A stretch of 64,000 bases of DNA, taken from assembly GCF_003385555.1 (NCBI RefSeq), contig NZ_QOHR01000010.1, positions 1-64,000 on the forward strand. The letters run 5' to 3'. Below are positions 25,226 to 35,081 of the stretch, in pieces; the first letter of the stretch is position 1; every line of letters begins with the position of its first letter. A program made the translations under genes and the position numbers. The notes beneath the pieces were generated by a model that did not search any database, was not told the origin of the DNA, and worked only from the letters and a program-made list of their open reading frames with translations. The DNA comes from Rhodosalinus sediminis. GTDB lineage: Bacteria > Pseudomonadota > Alphaproteobacteria > Rhodobacterales > Rhodobacteraceae.

Positions 25226-25274
25226 GCGGGCCGCTCCTCAGGCCCGTGCGGGCCGTCGTCGCGGGCGGCGCGCC

Positions 25275-25745
25275 TCAGCCCTCCGTCGCGCCGTCCGCCT
25301 CGATGAAGCGCCGGCGCAGCGCCTCCGGCAGCGCCACCTTGCCCGAGCGATCCGCCGCGATCAGCACGATCACGCAGCGAAAGCGCGCGGTGCAGCGGCC
25401 CTCGGACCAGAGCTCGCTCTCCAGCGTGAAGGAGGTGCGGCGAATCTCCGTGCAGCGGACGGTCACGACGTAATCCGGCTCGCCCCGCATCTCGGCGAGC
25501 CAGTCGATCTCGCCCCGCCGGATCACGGTGACATGCCCCGCCTCCGGCCCGACGACGCCGCGTTCGGCAAAGTAGCGGATGCGCGCCGTCTCGAACCAGA
25601 CCATGTAGGCGGCGTTGTTCACGTGGCCGAGCTGATCGAGCTCGCCCCAGCGCACGCGGTCCGCGATGGCGAAGGGCCAGGGGGCGGGCAGGCCGGCGGC
25701 GGTCTGCTCCTCCGGCGAGAGGGGCGTGTGATAGCGCAGCGTCAT
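25275..25745 (-). CDS. Acyl-CoA thioesterase, hotdog fold (4HBT type)
   Basis: A 156-residue hotdog-fold protein. The active-site segment WGELDQLGHVNNAAYMVWFE matches 4-hydroxybenzoyl-CoA thioesterase/YbgC enzymes, with the catalytic Asp in the LDQLGHVNN loop. Other helices read SFTLESELW and FRCVIVLI. I use the ATG at 25745 (MTLRYHTPL). It is convergent with pgi and stands 39 bases from the cupin gene on the same strand. The acyl substrate is unknown. Confidence 0.88.
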   Translation of the reverse strand: MTLRYHTPLSPEEQTAAGLPAPWPFAIADRVRWGELDQLGHVNNAAYMVWFETARIRYFAERGVVGPEAGHVTVIRRGEIDWLAEMRGEPDYVVTVRCTEIRRTSFTLESELWSEGRCTARFRCVIVLIAADRSGKVALPEALRRRFIEADGATEG

Positions 25746-25784
25746 GGCCCCGTCGCTAGCCCGGCGGCGCCGGGGGCGCAAGCC

Positions 25785-26225
25785 TCAGCCCCGCGGGATG
25801 TCGAAGCCCGGCGGGGCGAGCTCGAAGCCCTCGAAGCGAAAGCCGGGCGAGACCGTGCAGCCCATGAGCGCCCAGCCCGCGCCCGCCGCCGTCGCCTGCC
25901 AGTGGTGCGCGGGCACCCGGATCTGCGGCCGCTCGGCCGCGAGCACGTCCGGCCCGAGCCGGTGATCGCGCGCCGGGCCGTCCGCCGTCTCGGCGATCGA
26001 GAGCGTGGCCGGCGTGCCCGCGTAAAAATGCCAGATCTCGTCGGCGTCCACCCGGTGCCAGTGGCTGCGCTCGCCCGCCTTCAGCAGGAACCAGATGCAG
26101 GTCCCCGCCGGGCGCGCGCCCTCGGCCGCCTCGGCGCGCCAGGTCTCGCGGAACCACCCGCCCTCGGGGTGCGGCGCGAGGTCGAGGGTCTCGATGATCC
26201 GGTCGGGATCGGCGGGATCGGGCAT
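25785..26225 (-). CDS. DUF985 cupin-domain protein
   Basis: A 146-residue single-domain cupin of the DUF985 family. PHPEGGWFRETWR near residue 16 and SHWHRVDADEIWHFYAG near residue 54 carry the metal-binding His residues and the strand pattern of the fold. DHRLGPDVL and MGCTVSPGFRFEGFEL complete the conserved blocks. Family members have no agreed reaction; some resemble sugar-epimerase cupins. It is upstream of the thioesterase gene on the same strand. Confidence 0.9.
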   Translation of the reverse strand: MPDPADPDRIIETLDLAPHPEGGWFRETWRAEAAEGARPAGTCIWFLLKAGERSHWHRVDADEIWHFYAGTPATLSIAETADGPARDHRLGPDVLAAERPQIRVPAHHWQATAAGAGWALMGCTVSPGFRFEGFELAPPGFDIPRG

Positions 26226-26455
26226 GGGCGCCTCGCGGTCGTCGGTGGCGGGGCGAGGCTAACCCGCCGCGCGGCGGGAGGCCAGACGGCGCGTCGCCCG
26301 GGTCGCGCGCGTCGCGGGGACGCCGGGCGGCGGTCCTCCGCCGACGTCACGAAAACGTGCTGGAACGCTGTGGACCGAGTTGTGTTTTATCATTGCACCC
26401 GTGCCCTCGCGGCATGGACCAAGGAACGGGACATTCGGAACGAGGAGGTTTCACG

Positions 26456-26731
26456 ATGCGGGTTTGGCTGATGGGCGCGCTGGGCGCCGCGGTGATGGCG
26501 CTGGGCGCCTGCGAGAACCTGACGACGCAGCAACGCACCGTCGCCGGGGCCGCCGGCGGGGCGGCCGGCGGGTTGATCGCGGCCGAAATCTTCGGGGCCG
26601 ACGACGACTGGCGCGTTATCTCCGCGCTCGCCGGCGCGGCCGCGGGCACGGTCGTCGCGCAGAACCAGGCGACCGGCATGTGCGCCTACGCCCGGGGCGA
26701 CGGCACCTATTACCGCGCGCCCTGTCCGTAA
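26456..26731 (+). CDS. Small lipoprotein with glycine-zipper-like helices
   Basis: A 91-residue protein with a lipoprotein signal peptide: MRVWLMGALGAAVMALGAC, with lipobox LGAC and the modified Cys at residue 19. The mature part has a Gly/Ala-rich helix (VAGAAGGAAGGLIAAEIFG) and a second one (ALAGAAAGTVVAQNQ), as in glycine-zipper outer-membrane lipoproteins of the SlyB/OsmB kind. It ends in a Cys-containing YYRAPCP tail. GGAGG precedes the ATG. It is a single gene, and its promoter must lie in the AT-richer 26340-26400 region. Confidence 0.85.
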   Translation: MRVWLMGALGAAVMALGACENLTTQQRTVAGAAGGAAGGLIAAEIFGADDDWRVISALAGAAAGTVVAQNQATGMCAYARGDGTYYRAPCP

Positions 26732-26763
26732 CGGCGGCGCCCCCGCGGCCCGGCCGCGGGGGC

Positions 26764-27374
26764 TCACCCCGTTCGGAGGGTGGCGAGAAGGTCCGCGGGA
26801 ATGTCCCGGCGGAGCGAGATTTCCGCGACGGTTTCGCGCGATCGCGTGCCGCCGCGCCCCGGCGCCGCGCGGTTGTGCCGAAACGCCGCCTCGCCGGCGC
26901 TGACGGATACGTAAAGCCAGTCGCCGCGCCGGGCCGGGCGGCGGGTGGCGTTTCCCGAATTGATGGGCGAGAGCCAGATGTCCGGCGCGAAGGCGTCGTG
27001 GAACGCGCCCGCGTCCAGCCGGATGACGGCCGCGTCGGGCAGGCTCCGCGCGAAGGCCGCGCCGCGCGCCGCGGGCCAGAAGAAGAGCCGCGCGTCGAGC
27101 ACGGCCGCCCAGCTCTCCAGCGTGTGACCGTCGAGGAAGTCCTTGCCGCGGCCCGCGCGCAGGGGCCGCTGATGCGTGAGCGTGGCGGGGCCCTGCGCCG
27201 TCTCGAGGCGGACGGGGCCGGCGCGCAGCCGGTGCGCGCCGGGCGAGAGGCCGGCCGCCGCGATCAGGCTCTCGGCCCGGCGCAGACCCGCGGCCCGGAT
27301 GCCCGGCAGATTGACCTCCGGCGTGACGTGCAGGAGCGCCCCGCCGACGCATTCGGCGAAGCGCGCCCGGTCCA

Positions 27375-27375
<1 letters not shown>
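26764..27375 (-). CDS. DUF7002-like protein, coupled to enolase
   Basis: A 203-residue protein. The N-terminus reads LLHVTPEVNLPGIRAAGLRRAESL and is followed by THQRPL, RLFFWPA and, near the C-terminus, VAEISLRRDIPADLL. I recall this pattern from the uncharacterised DUF7002 group. The H-x-T start followed by lpgI--aGL resembles the first motif of DarT-like and RNA 2'-phosphotransferase-like ADP-ribosyl folds, and the late Glu in VAEISLRR could be the last catalytic residue; that comparison is inference. The ATG overlaps the enolase stop by one base (TGATG), so translation is coupled. An enzymatic role is possible but unproved. Confidence 0.78.
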
Positions 27376-28742
<1,367 letters not shown>

Positions 28743-29654
28743 TCAGCGCGGCGCGGCGCCCGGGCTCGCGGGCGCGGCCCTCGCGGCGCGCCGCCGGCCG
28801 AGCCGCGCCTCGCGCCAGAGCGTGTAGAGCCCCGAGCCCACGATCAGCGCCGCGCCCGCGAGCGTCCAGGCGTCGGGCCGCTCGCCGAAGACGAGCACAC
28901 CGATGACGAGCGCGAAGACGAGGCGCGAATAGCGGAAGGGCGTGATCGCCGCGACCTCGCCCATGCGCATCGCCTGCGTGAGCGACCAGTACCCCGCCAC
29001 GCCGAGCAGCACCGCCCCCGCGAGCATGCCGAGCGTCGCGCCCGACGGCACCGCCGCGCCGCCCGTCAGCGCGAGCAGCGCCGCCCCCGTCGGGATCAGC
29101 ATGGAAAAGCCCCAGGCCGAGAGCACGACCGAGGTGGTCGCGCGCGGCACCGCCCGCGTCGCCAGATCCCGCGTGGCGAGCCCCGCGACGCCCAGAAGCG
29201 CGAAGAGCGAGGCGGGCTCGAAGGCCGCGGTGCCCGGCCGGATCACGATCAGCACGCCGAGGAAGCCCGCGCCGATCGCGCTCCAGCGCCGCCAGCCCAC
29301 CGGCTCGCGGAAGACGAGCGCCGCGCCCAGCGTCACGGCGAGCGGCATCGCCTGCAGGATCGCCGAGGCCGAGGAGAGCGGCGTCAGCACGATCGCGGTG
29401 ACGAAGCCGAAGGTGCCCGTGAGCTCGCCGAGGTTGCGCAGCACGACCGCGCGCGAGAAGAAGACCGGCGAGACGAGGGGCTCGCGCCGCGCCAGCGCGA
29501 GCAGGGCGAAGCCCGCCGCGCCGCCCGCGCCGAGCATCATCAGGATCTGCCCGGGCGGCATCGTGGCGCCCATCCATTTCACGAACATGTCCTCGATCGC
29601 GAAGGCGGCCATCGCCCCCACCATCAACAGGATGCCCCTCAGGTTTTCCGCCAT
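28743..29654 (-). CDS. DMT-family (EamA) transporter
   Basis: A 303-residue inner-membrane protein with ten hydrophobic helices in two EamA repeats. The first opens ILLMVGAMAAFAIEDMFVKW and the second about residue 150. The RhaT/S-adenosylmethionine-exporter-like subgroup is common in this order and moves small metabolites. The ATG at 29654 follows the conserved pattern MAENLRG; a frame open much further upstream crosses the divergent flavoprotein promoter. The C-terminal tail is Arg/Ala-rich. Substrate unknown. Confidence 0.9.
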   Translation of the reverse strand: MAENLRGILLMVGAMAAFAIEDMFVKWMGATMPPGQILMMLGAGGAAGFALLALARREPLVSPVFFSRAVVLRNLGELTGTFGFVTAIVLTPLSSASAILQAMPLAVTLGAALVFREPVGWRRWSAIGAGFLGVLIVIRPGTAAFEPASLFALLGVAGLATRDLATRAVPRATTSVVLSAWGFSMLIPTGAALLALTGGAAVPSGATLGMLAGAVLLGVAGYWSLTQAMRMGEVAAITPFRYSRLVFALVIGVLVFGERPDAWTLAGAALIVGSGLYTLWREARLGRRRAARAAPASPGAAPR

Positions 29655-29843
29655 GCGCCGCGCCTCCCCGCCCGCCGATACGCCCGTTCCCGCGCGAGGG
29701 GAAGGGCCGGCGCGCCGGTGGCGAAGGCGGCGCGCGCCACGGGCGCGGCGCGCGGCACGGAAACGACATCCGGTGTCGCGGGCGGACTTGTCAGCCCGCC
29801 CGGCGCGGCCGAGGGTGCCCGATGAACCTGTCGGAGGCATCCC

Positions 29844-32252
29844 ATGCAGACCACCACCCGGGTCGCGGTGATCGGCGGCGGCGTCGTCGGCGCGAGCGTG
29901 CTTTACCACCTGACGAAGCTCGGCTGGACCGACGTCATGCTGATCGAGCGTTCGGAGCTCACCTCCGGCTCGACATGGCACGCGGCGGGGGGCTTTCATA
30001 CGCTCAACGGCGACACCAACATGGCGGCGCTGCAGGGCTACACCATCCGGCTCTACAAGGAGCTCGAGGAGATCACGGGGCTCTCCTGCGGGCTGCATCA
30101 CGTGGGCGGCGTGACGCTCGCCGAGGACCGGGATCGCTTCGACATGCTGCTCGCCGAGCGGGCGAAGCACCGCTACATGGGCCTCGACACCCACATCGTC
30201 GGCCCCGAGGAGATCCGGCGGATCGCGCCCATCACCAACACCGAGGGGATCGTCGGCGGGCTCTACGACCCGCTCGACGGGCATCTCGACCCCTCGGGCA
30301 CCACCCACGCCTACGCCAAGGCCGCGCGCATGGCGGGCGCGGAGGTGGTCACGCACTGCATGGTGCGCGAGACCAACCAGCGCGCCGACGGCACATGGGA
30401 CGTGGTGACCGACCGGGGCACGATCCACGCCGAGCACGTCGTCAACGCCGCCGGGCTCTGGGCGCGCGAGGTGGGGGAGATGGCGGGGATCTACTTCCCG
30501 CTCCACCCGATGGAGCACCAGTACGTCGTCACCGACGAGGTGCCCGAGATCTACGAGCGTGATCAGGAACATCCGCACGTCATGGACCCGGCGGGCGAAA
30601 GCTACCTGCGCCAGGAGGGCCGCGGGCTCTGCATCGGCTTCTACGAGCAGCGCGCGAAGCCCTGGGCGGTGGACGGCACGCCGTGGGACTTCGGGCATGA
30701 GCTTCTACCCGACGATCTCGACAAGATCTCCGACAGCATCGAGTTCGCCTACCGCCGCTTCCCGGTGCTGGAGCGCGCCGGCGTCAAGAGCGTCATCCAC
30801 GGCCCCTTCACCTTCGCCCCCGACGGCAACCCGCTCGTCGGGCCGGTGCCGGACGTGCGCAACTACTGGGCCGCCGTGGGCGTCATGGCGGGGTTTTCGC
30901 AGGGCGGCGGCGTGGGGCTGATGCTCGCGCAGTGGATGGTCGAGGGCGAGTGCGAGCGCGACACCTTCGCCATGGACGTGGCGCGCTACGGCGACTGGAT
31001 CACGCCGGGCTACACCCGGCCCAAGGTCGTCGAGAACTATCAGAAGCGCTTCTCGGTCGCTTACCCGAACGAGGAACTGCCCGCCGCGCGCCCCTTCCGG
31101 CAGACCCCGATGTACGACACCTTCGACGCGATGGGCGCGGTCTGGGGGCACCAGTACGGGCTCGAGGTCGTCAACTACTTCGCGGAAGGCGACGAGCCGC
31201 GCTTCGAGACGCCGAGCTTCCGCCGCTCCAACGCCTGGGCGGCGACGCGGCGCGAGGTGCAGGCGGTGCGCGGCGCCGTCGGCATCAACGAGACGCACAA
31301 CTTCGGCAAGTACCGCGTCACGGGGCCTGCGGCGCGCGCCTGGCTCGACCGGATCATGGCCGGCCGCATCCCGGCGCCGGGGCGGTTGGCGCTGACGCCG
31401 ATGCTCTCGCCCAAGGGGCGGCTCTGGGGCGATTTCACCGTCTCCTGCGTGGAGGAGGGGCAGTTCCACCTGACCGCGAGCTACGGCGCGCAGGCCTTCC
31501 ACATGCGCTGGTTCCTCGACAACCTCGAGGAGGGCGTGACGGTCGAGAACGTCTCGGACCGCGTCACCGGCTTTCAGATCGCGGGGCCGAAGGCGCGCGA
31601 CGTGTTACAGGCCGCGACGCGCGCCGACGTCTCGGGCATGCGTTTTCTGGACGTGCGGCGGGTGACGATCGGCATGGTGGACTGCCTCGTGCAGCGGGTG
31701 AGCTTCACCGGCGATCTCGGCTACGAGATCTTCTGCGATCCGATGGCGCAGCGCGCGCTCTGGACCGCGCTCTGGGAGGCCGGGCGCCCGCACGGGATGA
31801 CGCCCTTCGGCATGCGCGCGATGATGTCGCTGCGCCTCGACCGCTTCTTCGGCGCCTGGGGGGCGGAGTATTCGCCCGACTACACGCCGGGGGAGACGGG
31901 GCTGGATCGCTTCATCTCGTGGAAGAAGAATGTCGATTTCGTCGGCCGCGCCGCCGCCGAGCGCGAGCGCGCCGAGGGCGCGGCGCGCACGCTCCGCCCC
32001 TTCGCGGTCGATACGCTCGACGCCGACGTGCACGGTTACGAGCCGATCTGGATCGGGGGTGAGGTCAAGGGCTTCTGCACCTCGGGCGGCTATTCGCACC
32101 ACGCCGACACGGCGGTCGCGCTCGGCCTGATCCCGACTGAGGCGGCCGCGCCGGGGCTCGAGGTGGAGATCGAGATCCTCGGCGAGATGCGCCCGGCGCG
32201 GATGCTCGAGACGCCGCTCTTCGACCCGGAGGGCGCGCGCCTGCGCGGGTGA
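29844..32252 (+). CDS. Dimethylglycine/sarcosine dehydrogenase-like flavoprotein (DAO-GcvT fusion)
   Basis: An 802-residue two-part demethylase. The N-terminal DAO domain (about residues 1-390) has the FAD site VAVIGGGVVGASVLYHL and the SGSTWHAAGG segment, whose His is the usual covalent FAD-attachment residue of the family. A GcvT-type tetrahydrofolate domain (about 430-800) has GVKGFC-like and GDLGYEIFC blocks and would capture the released formaldehyde as methylene-folate. The exact substrate (dimethylglycine, sarcosine or another methylamine) is not fixed. GGAGG lies 6 bases before the ATG. The gene fits with the folate C1 trio at 45.6-47.8 kb. The MocA-like gene follows by 64 bases. Confidence 0.9.
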   Translation: MQTTTRVAVIGGGVVGASVLYHLTKLGWTDVMLIERSELTSGSTWHAAGGFHTLNGDTNMAALQGYTIRLYKELEEITGLSCGLHHVGGVTLAEDRDRFDMLLAERAKHRYMGLDTHIVGPEEIRRIAPITNTEGIVGGLYDPLDGHLDPSGTTHAYAKAARMAGAEVVTHCMVRETNQRADGTWDVVTDRGTIHAEHVVNAAGLWAREVGEMAGIYFPLHPMEHQYVVTDEVPEIYERDQEHPHVMDPAGESYLRQEGRGLCIGFYEQRAKPWAVDGTPWDFGHELLPDDLDKISDSIEFAYRRFPVLERAGVKSVIHGPFTFAPDGNPLVGPVPDVRNYWAAVGVMAGFSQGGGVGLMLAQWMVEGECERDTFAMDVARYGDWITPGYTRPKVVENYQKRFSVAYPNEELPAARPFRQTPMYDTFDAMGAVWGHQYGLEVVNYFAEGDEPRFETPSFRRSNAWAATRREVQAVRGAVGINETHNFGKYRVTGPAARAWLDRIMAGRIPAPGRLALTPMLSPKGRLWGDFTVSCVEEGQFHLTASYGAQAFHMRWFLDNLEEGVTVENVSDRVTGFQIAGPKARDVLQAATRADVSGMRFLDVRRVTIGMVDCLVQRVSFTGDLGYEIFCDPMAQRALWTALWEAGRPHGMTPFGMRAMMSLRLDRFFGAWGAEYSPDYTPGETGLDRFISWKKNVDFVGRAAAERERAEGAARTLRPFAVDTLDADVHGYEPIWIGGEVKGFCTSGGYSHHADTAVALGLIPTEAAAPGLEVEIEILGEMRPARMLETPLFDPEGARLRG

Positions 32253-32316
32253 GCGCGCCTTGAACCGCGCGGACGGGGCGCGATACCCTGCGGCGCGTCA
32301 CGTGGTCGGGGAGATG

Positions 32317-32910
32317 ATGAACGAGATCGGGATCCTGATCCCCGCCGCCGGCGCCTCTTCGCGTATGCGCGGGCGCGACAAGCTGCTGGAGCCGGTGGGC
32401 GGCGTCCCGCTATTGTCCCTGATCGCGACGCGGGCGCGGGCGGTCACGCGCTGCGTTTGCGTCGCCCTGCCCGGGGCGGAGGGACCCCGGCACGCCGCCA
32501 TCGCGGGGCTCGACGTAAAATGGGTGCAGGTGCCCGACCCGTCCGAAGGCATGGCGGCGAGCCTGCGCGCCGCCCTCGCGGCGCTGCCGGAGCGCATGTC
32601 TGGCGTGATGATCCTCCCGGCCGACATGCCGGAAATCGACGCGCCCGACCTGCGGACGCTGATCGACGCCTTCCGCGATGCGCCCGGCATTTGGCAGGCC
32701 ACGGCGGCGGATGGCACGCCCGGCCACCCGGTGATCTTTCCGGCCGACCTCTTAGGCGAGCTCGCCGAGGTCAGCGGCGACCGCGGCGGGCGCGACCTGC
32801 TCGCACGGCACGCGAACCGGCTGCACCGCCTCGCGCTGCCGGGGCGGCGCGCGGTCACGGACCTCGACACGCCCGAGGACTGGGCGCGCTGGCGCGGCGC
32901 GCCGGCCTGA
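32317..32910 (+). CDS. MobA/MocA-like nucleotidyltransferase
   Basis: A 197-residue NTP-transferase with the N-terminal nucleotide loop LIPAAGASSRMRGRDKLLEPVGG and PADMPEID, the metal-binding acidic motif of MobA/MocA proteins. GHPVIFPADL resembles the molybdopterin-contact segment. Proteins of this group add CMP or GMP to molybdopterin; MocA-type enzymes make the cytosine cofactor used by xanthine/CO-dehydrogenase-like enzymes, and a coxL homologue lies 21 kb away. ATG codons occur at 32314 and 32317, and GGGGAG ends directly before the first, so I take the second. Confidence 0.82.
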   Translation: MNEIGILIPAAGASSRMRGRDKLLEPVGGVPLLSLIATRARAVTRCVCVALPGAEGPRHAAIAGLDVKWVQVPDPSEGMAASLRAALAALPERMSGVMILPADMPEIDAPDLRTLIDAFRDAPGIWQATAADGTPGHPVIFPADLLGELAEVSGDRGGRDLLARHANRLHRLALPGRRAVTDLDTPEDWARWRGAPA

Positions 32911-32913
32911 GCC

Positions 32914-33276
32914 TCAGGCGTTGGCCTCGCGGATCTTCTCGGCGGCCTGCTTGTCGTAATTCACGCCCTTCTGGTCGAAGAGCTGATCCAGCTCGCCTGA
33001 GAGCGTCATCTCCGTGATGATGTCGCAGCCGCCGACGAATTCGCCCTTCACGTAGAGCTGCGGGATGGTCGGCCAGTCGGAGTAGTCCTTGATGCCCTGC
33101 CGGATGTCCTCGTCGGCGAGCACGTTCACGTCGGTGAACTCGACGCCCATGTAGTTTAGCACGCCGGCGACGCGGCTGGAGAAGCCGCACTGCGGCATGG
33201 ATTTCGTGCCCTTCATGTAAAGCACCACGTCGTTGGCGTTCACCGTCTCGTCGATCTGGGTCTTGGCGTCGCTCAT
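32914..33276 (-). CDS. grxD: Monothiol glutaredoxin (Grx4 type)
   Basis: A 120-residue monothiol glutaredoxin with active site PQCGFSSRV, glutathione-binding WPTIPQLYV and GGCDIITEM. It carries or delivers 2Fe-2S clusters, usually with a BolA partner, and a BolA gene is two genes upstream on the same strand. The start overlaps the preceding membrane-protein gene by 4 bases (ATGA). The order BolA, small membrane protein, Grx is a recognisable arrangement for this order. Confidence 0.96.
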   Translation of the reverse strand: MSDAKTQIDETVNANDVVLYMKGTKSMPQCGFSSRVAGVLNYMGVEFTDVNVLADEDIRQGIKDYSDWPTIPQLYVKGEFVGGCDIITEMTLSGELDQLFDQKGVNYDKQAAEKIREANA

Positions 33277-33536
33277 GGTCGCCTCTCGCCTTTCGTGTCC
33301 TCGGGCGCCTCGCCCGTCCCTGCATCCTGAGCCGCGGAAGCGTCCTCCGCCGGCCCGTCGTCATCCGTCTCCGCCGGCGGCTCCTCGTAGCTCGGCGCCT
33401 CCGTGTCGAAGGTGAAGGCGTCGCGCGGGTCCTCCGGCGCGTCCAGCGCGCGGCGGCGGCGCCACTCGTGCACGCCGGCGGCGAGGAAGATGGTGGCGAA
33501 TCCGGCGACGATCACCCATGGCAGCCAATCGAGCAA
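33273..33536 (-). CDS. Small single-span membrane protein between bolA and grxD
   Basis: An 87-residue protein: one membrane helix (about residues 5-22, WLPWVIVAGFATIFLAAG), then HEWRRRRALDAPEDPRDAF and a long acidic, Pro/Ala-rich cytoplasmic tail. No catalytic motif is visible. It overlaps grxD by 4 bases and follows bolA by 6 bases, so it may anchor or modulate the BolA-Grx pair; this is inferred from the operon. Confidence 0.8.
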   Translation of the reverse strand: MLDWLPWVIVAGFATIFLAAGVHEWRRRRALDAPEDPRDAFTFDTEAPSYEEPPAETDDDGPAEDASAAQDAGTGEAPEDTKGERRP

Positions 33537-33542
33537 TCCGCC

Positions 33543-33785
33543 TCACTCGGGCGCCTTGGTGGTCAGCGCGAGCGCGTGCAGATCGCCCTGCGATCCGGCC
33601 ATCTTCTCCTTGAGCGCGGCATAGACGGCGCGTTGCTGCTGCACGCGGTTCTTGCCGCGAAAGCTCTCGTCGATCACCTCGGCGGCGTAGTGGTTCCCGT
33701 CGCCGGCGAGATCCGTGATGGTCACCTTCGCGTCGGGAAAGGCCGCGCGGATCAGCGTCTCAATCTCTTGCGCCTCGATGGGCAT
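33543..33785 (-). CDS. BolA-family protein
   Basis: An 80-residue BolA/YrbA-like protein with the class II KH-like fold. VTITDLAGDGNHYAAEVIDESFRGKNRVQQQRAVY (quoted only to mark the block at about residues 21-55) includes the His and the loop that coordinate a shared 2Fe-2S cluster with monothiol glutaredoxin. The ATG at 33785 (MPIEAQEIE) is the family start. It is the first gene of the bolA-(membrane protein)-grxD unit. Confidence 0.93.
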   Translation of the reverse strand: MPIEAQEIETLIRAAFPDAKVTITDLAGDGNHYAAEVIDESFRGKNRVQQQRAVYAALKEKMAGSQGDLHALALTTKAPE

Positions 33786-33868
33786 CTGGGCAGCCGCCTC
33801 CTCTGTGTCGCGCTTCGGGGAAGACTTAATCTCGCCCCGCGAGGCGTGCAAGGGAACGTGACCCGCGC

Positions 33869-34339
33869 TCACACCTTCCACGCGCGCAGCGCCGCCGCGA
33901 TCCAGAGCCCGGCGAGCGCGAAGGACAGGAGCGCGTTCCACTCCGCCATGCTGAGCCCGGCGAAGGCCCAGGCCACCTCGTCGCAGCGCACGACCGGCGC
34001 CGCCATGATCTGCGCCGTCAGCTCCTCGACCGAGAGATCGCCGACGGGCGCCCCGCCCGAGCAGCTTTCCGGCCCCGCCCAGAGCCCGCGCTCGACGCCC
34101 GCGTGGTAGAGCCCGATGCCCCCCGTCGCCGCCGCCGCCGCGGCCCCGAAGAGCGCCGGCAGCGCGCCCGGCACGGCGAGCGCGAGCGCGCCGATCGCCA
34201 CCGCCGCCGCATGCGGCCAGCGCTGCCAGAGGCAGAGCGCGCAGGGCGGCAGCCCGCCGAGGTGCTGAAAGCCGAAGGCCAGCGCCAGCAGGAGCGCGGA
34301 GCCGCCCGCGGCGGCGAGGATCAAACGGTTGCGCGTCAC
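33869..34339 (-). CDS. Disulfide bond formation protein DsbB-like
   Basis: A 156-residue inner-membrane protein with four helices. The first periplasmic cysteine pair is in LPPCALCLWQRW (residues 33 and 36, with the quinone-contact Arg nearby). The second pair is Cys in PESCSGG and Cys in VVRCDEV. It would reoxidise DsbA and pass electrons to quinone. It overlaps the DedA-like gene by 4 bases (ATGA). Confidence 0.93.
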   Translation of the reverse strand: MTRNRLILAAAGGSALLLALAFGFQHLGGLPPCALCLWQRWPHAAAVAIGALALAVPGALPALFGAAAAAATGGIGLYHAGVERGLWAGPESCSGGAPVGDLSVEELTAQIMAAPVVRCDEVAWAFAGLSMAEWNALLSFALAGLWIAAALRAWKV

Positions 34340-34914
34340 ATCACCCTCAACACGGCGAAGCCCCCGATCAGGAGCGCGACGAACAGGACGAACATCAGCC
34401 CGAGCCGACGCTCGATGAAGGTCCGGATCGGCGCCCCGTAGACCCGCAGGAGCGCCGCCACCAGAAAGAACCTGAGCCCCCGCGCCAGCACCGAGGTCAC
34501 GAGGAAGGTGCCCATCGACAGCCCCGTCCAGCCCGACATGATCGTGATGACCTTGTACGGAAAGGGCGTCACCCCGGCGGCGAGCACCGCCCAGAAGCCC
34601 ACGCCGTTGAACGTCGCGTTGAAGGCGGCCATCGCCTCCTTCTTGCCGAGCGCCTCGAGCACCGGACGCCCGAGCGACTCGTAGGCGAGCGCGCCGATCG
34701 CGTAGCCCGCGAGCCCGCCGAGCACCGAGGCGACGAGCGCGACCCCCGCGATCGCCCAGGCCCGGTGCGGCGCGGCGAGGATCATCGGGATCATCAGGAC
34801 GTCCGGCGGGATCGGAAAGACCGAGCTCTCCGCGAAGGACATCGCCGCGAGCACCCAGAGCGCCCGCGGATGCTCCGCCATGGAGATCGTCCAGTCGTAA
34901 AGCGCCCGTATCAT
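34336..34914 (-). CDS. YqaA/DedA-like (SNARE-associated Golgi domain) membrane protein
   Basis: A 192-residue inner-membrane protein. SFAESSVFPIPPDVLMIPMIL near residue 27 is the DedA/VTT re-entrant-loop motif (E-x-x-xPiPpe), and GVTPFPYKVITIMSGWTG marks the second half. Members move lipids such as undecaprenyl phosphate or work in envelope homeostasis. I use the ATG at 34914 (MIRALYDWT). The frame upstream runs into a dispersed repeat element and is not coding. Confidence 0.9.
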   Translation of the reverse strand: MIRALYDWTISMAEHPRALWVLAAMSFAESSVFPIPPDVLMIPMILAAPHRAWAIAGVALVASVLGGLAGYAIGALAYESLGRPVLEALGKKEAMAAFNATFNGVGFWAVLAAGVTPFPYKVITIMSGWTGLSMGTFLVTSVLARGLRFFLVAALLRVYGAPIRTFIERRLGLMFVLFVALLIGGFAVLRVM

Positions 34915-34971
34915 CCCGGCCCGCTGCTGCCCCGCCCCGCTCAGACCACGCCCCCGCGCGCCGGTCAAGCT

Positions 34972-35047
34972 GGCGGCCCCATCATCTTGGCGCAAATACT
35001 CCGGGGGGTGAGGCGGCCCCGCCGCCGAGGGGGGCAGCGCCCCCCTC
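34972..35047 (-). repeat. Composite 3'-end repeat element, copy A
   Basis: Read on the minus strand, a 9-bp hairpin (GAGGGGGGC, AGC loop, GCCCCCCTC; 35047-35027) is followed 16 bases later by CACCCCCCGGAGTATTT (35010-34994), then GCGCCAAGATGATGGGGC. It begins 35 bases after the stop of the VOC gene and points in the same direction as that gene. Confidence 0.8.
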
Positions 35048-35081
35048 CCACCCCGGCCGGACTGCACGCCCGGCCGGTGGC

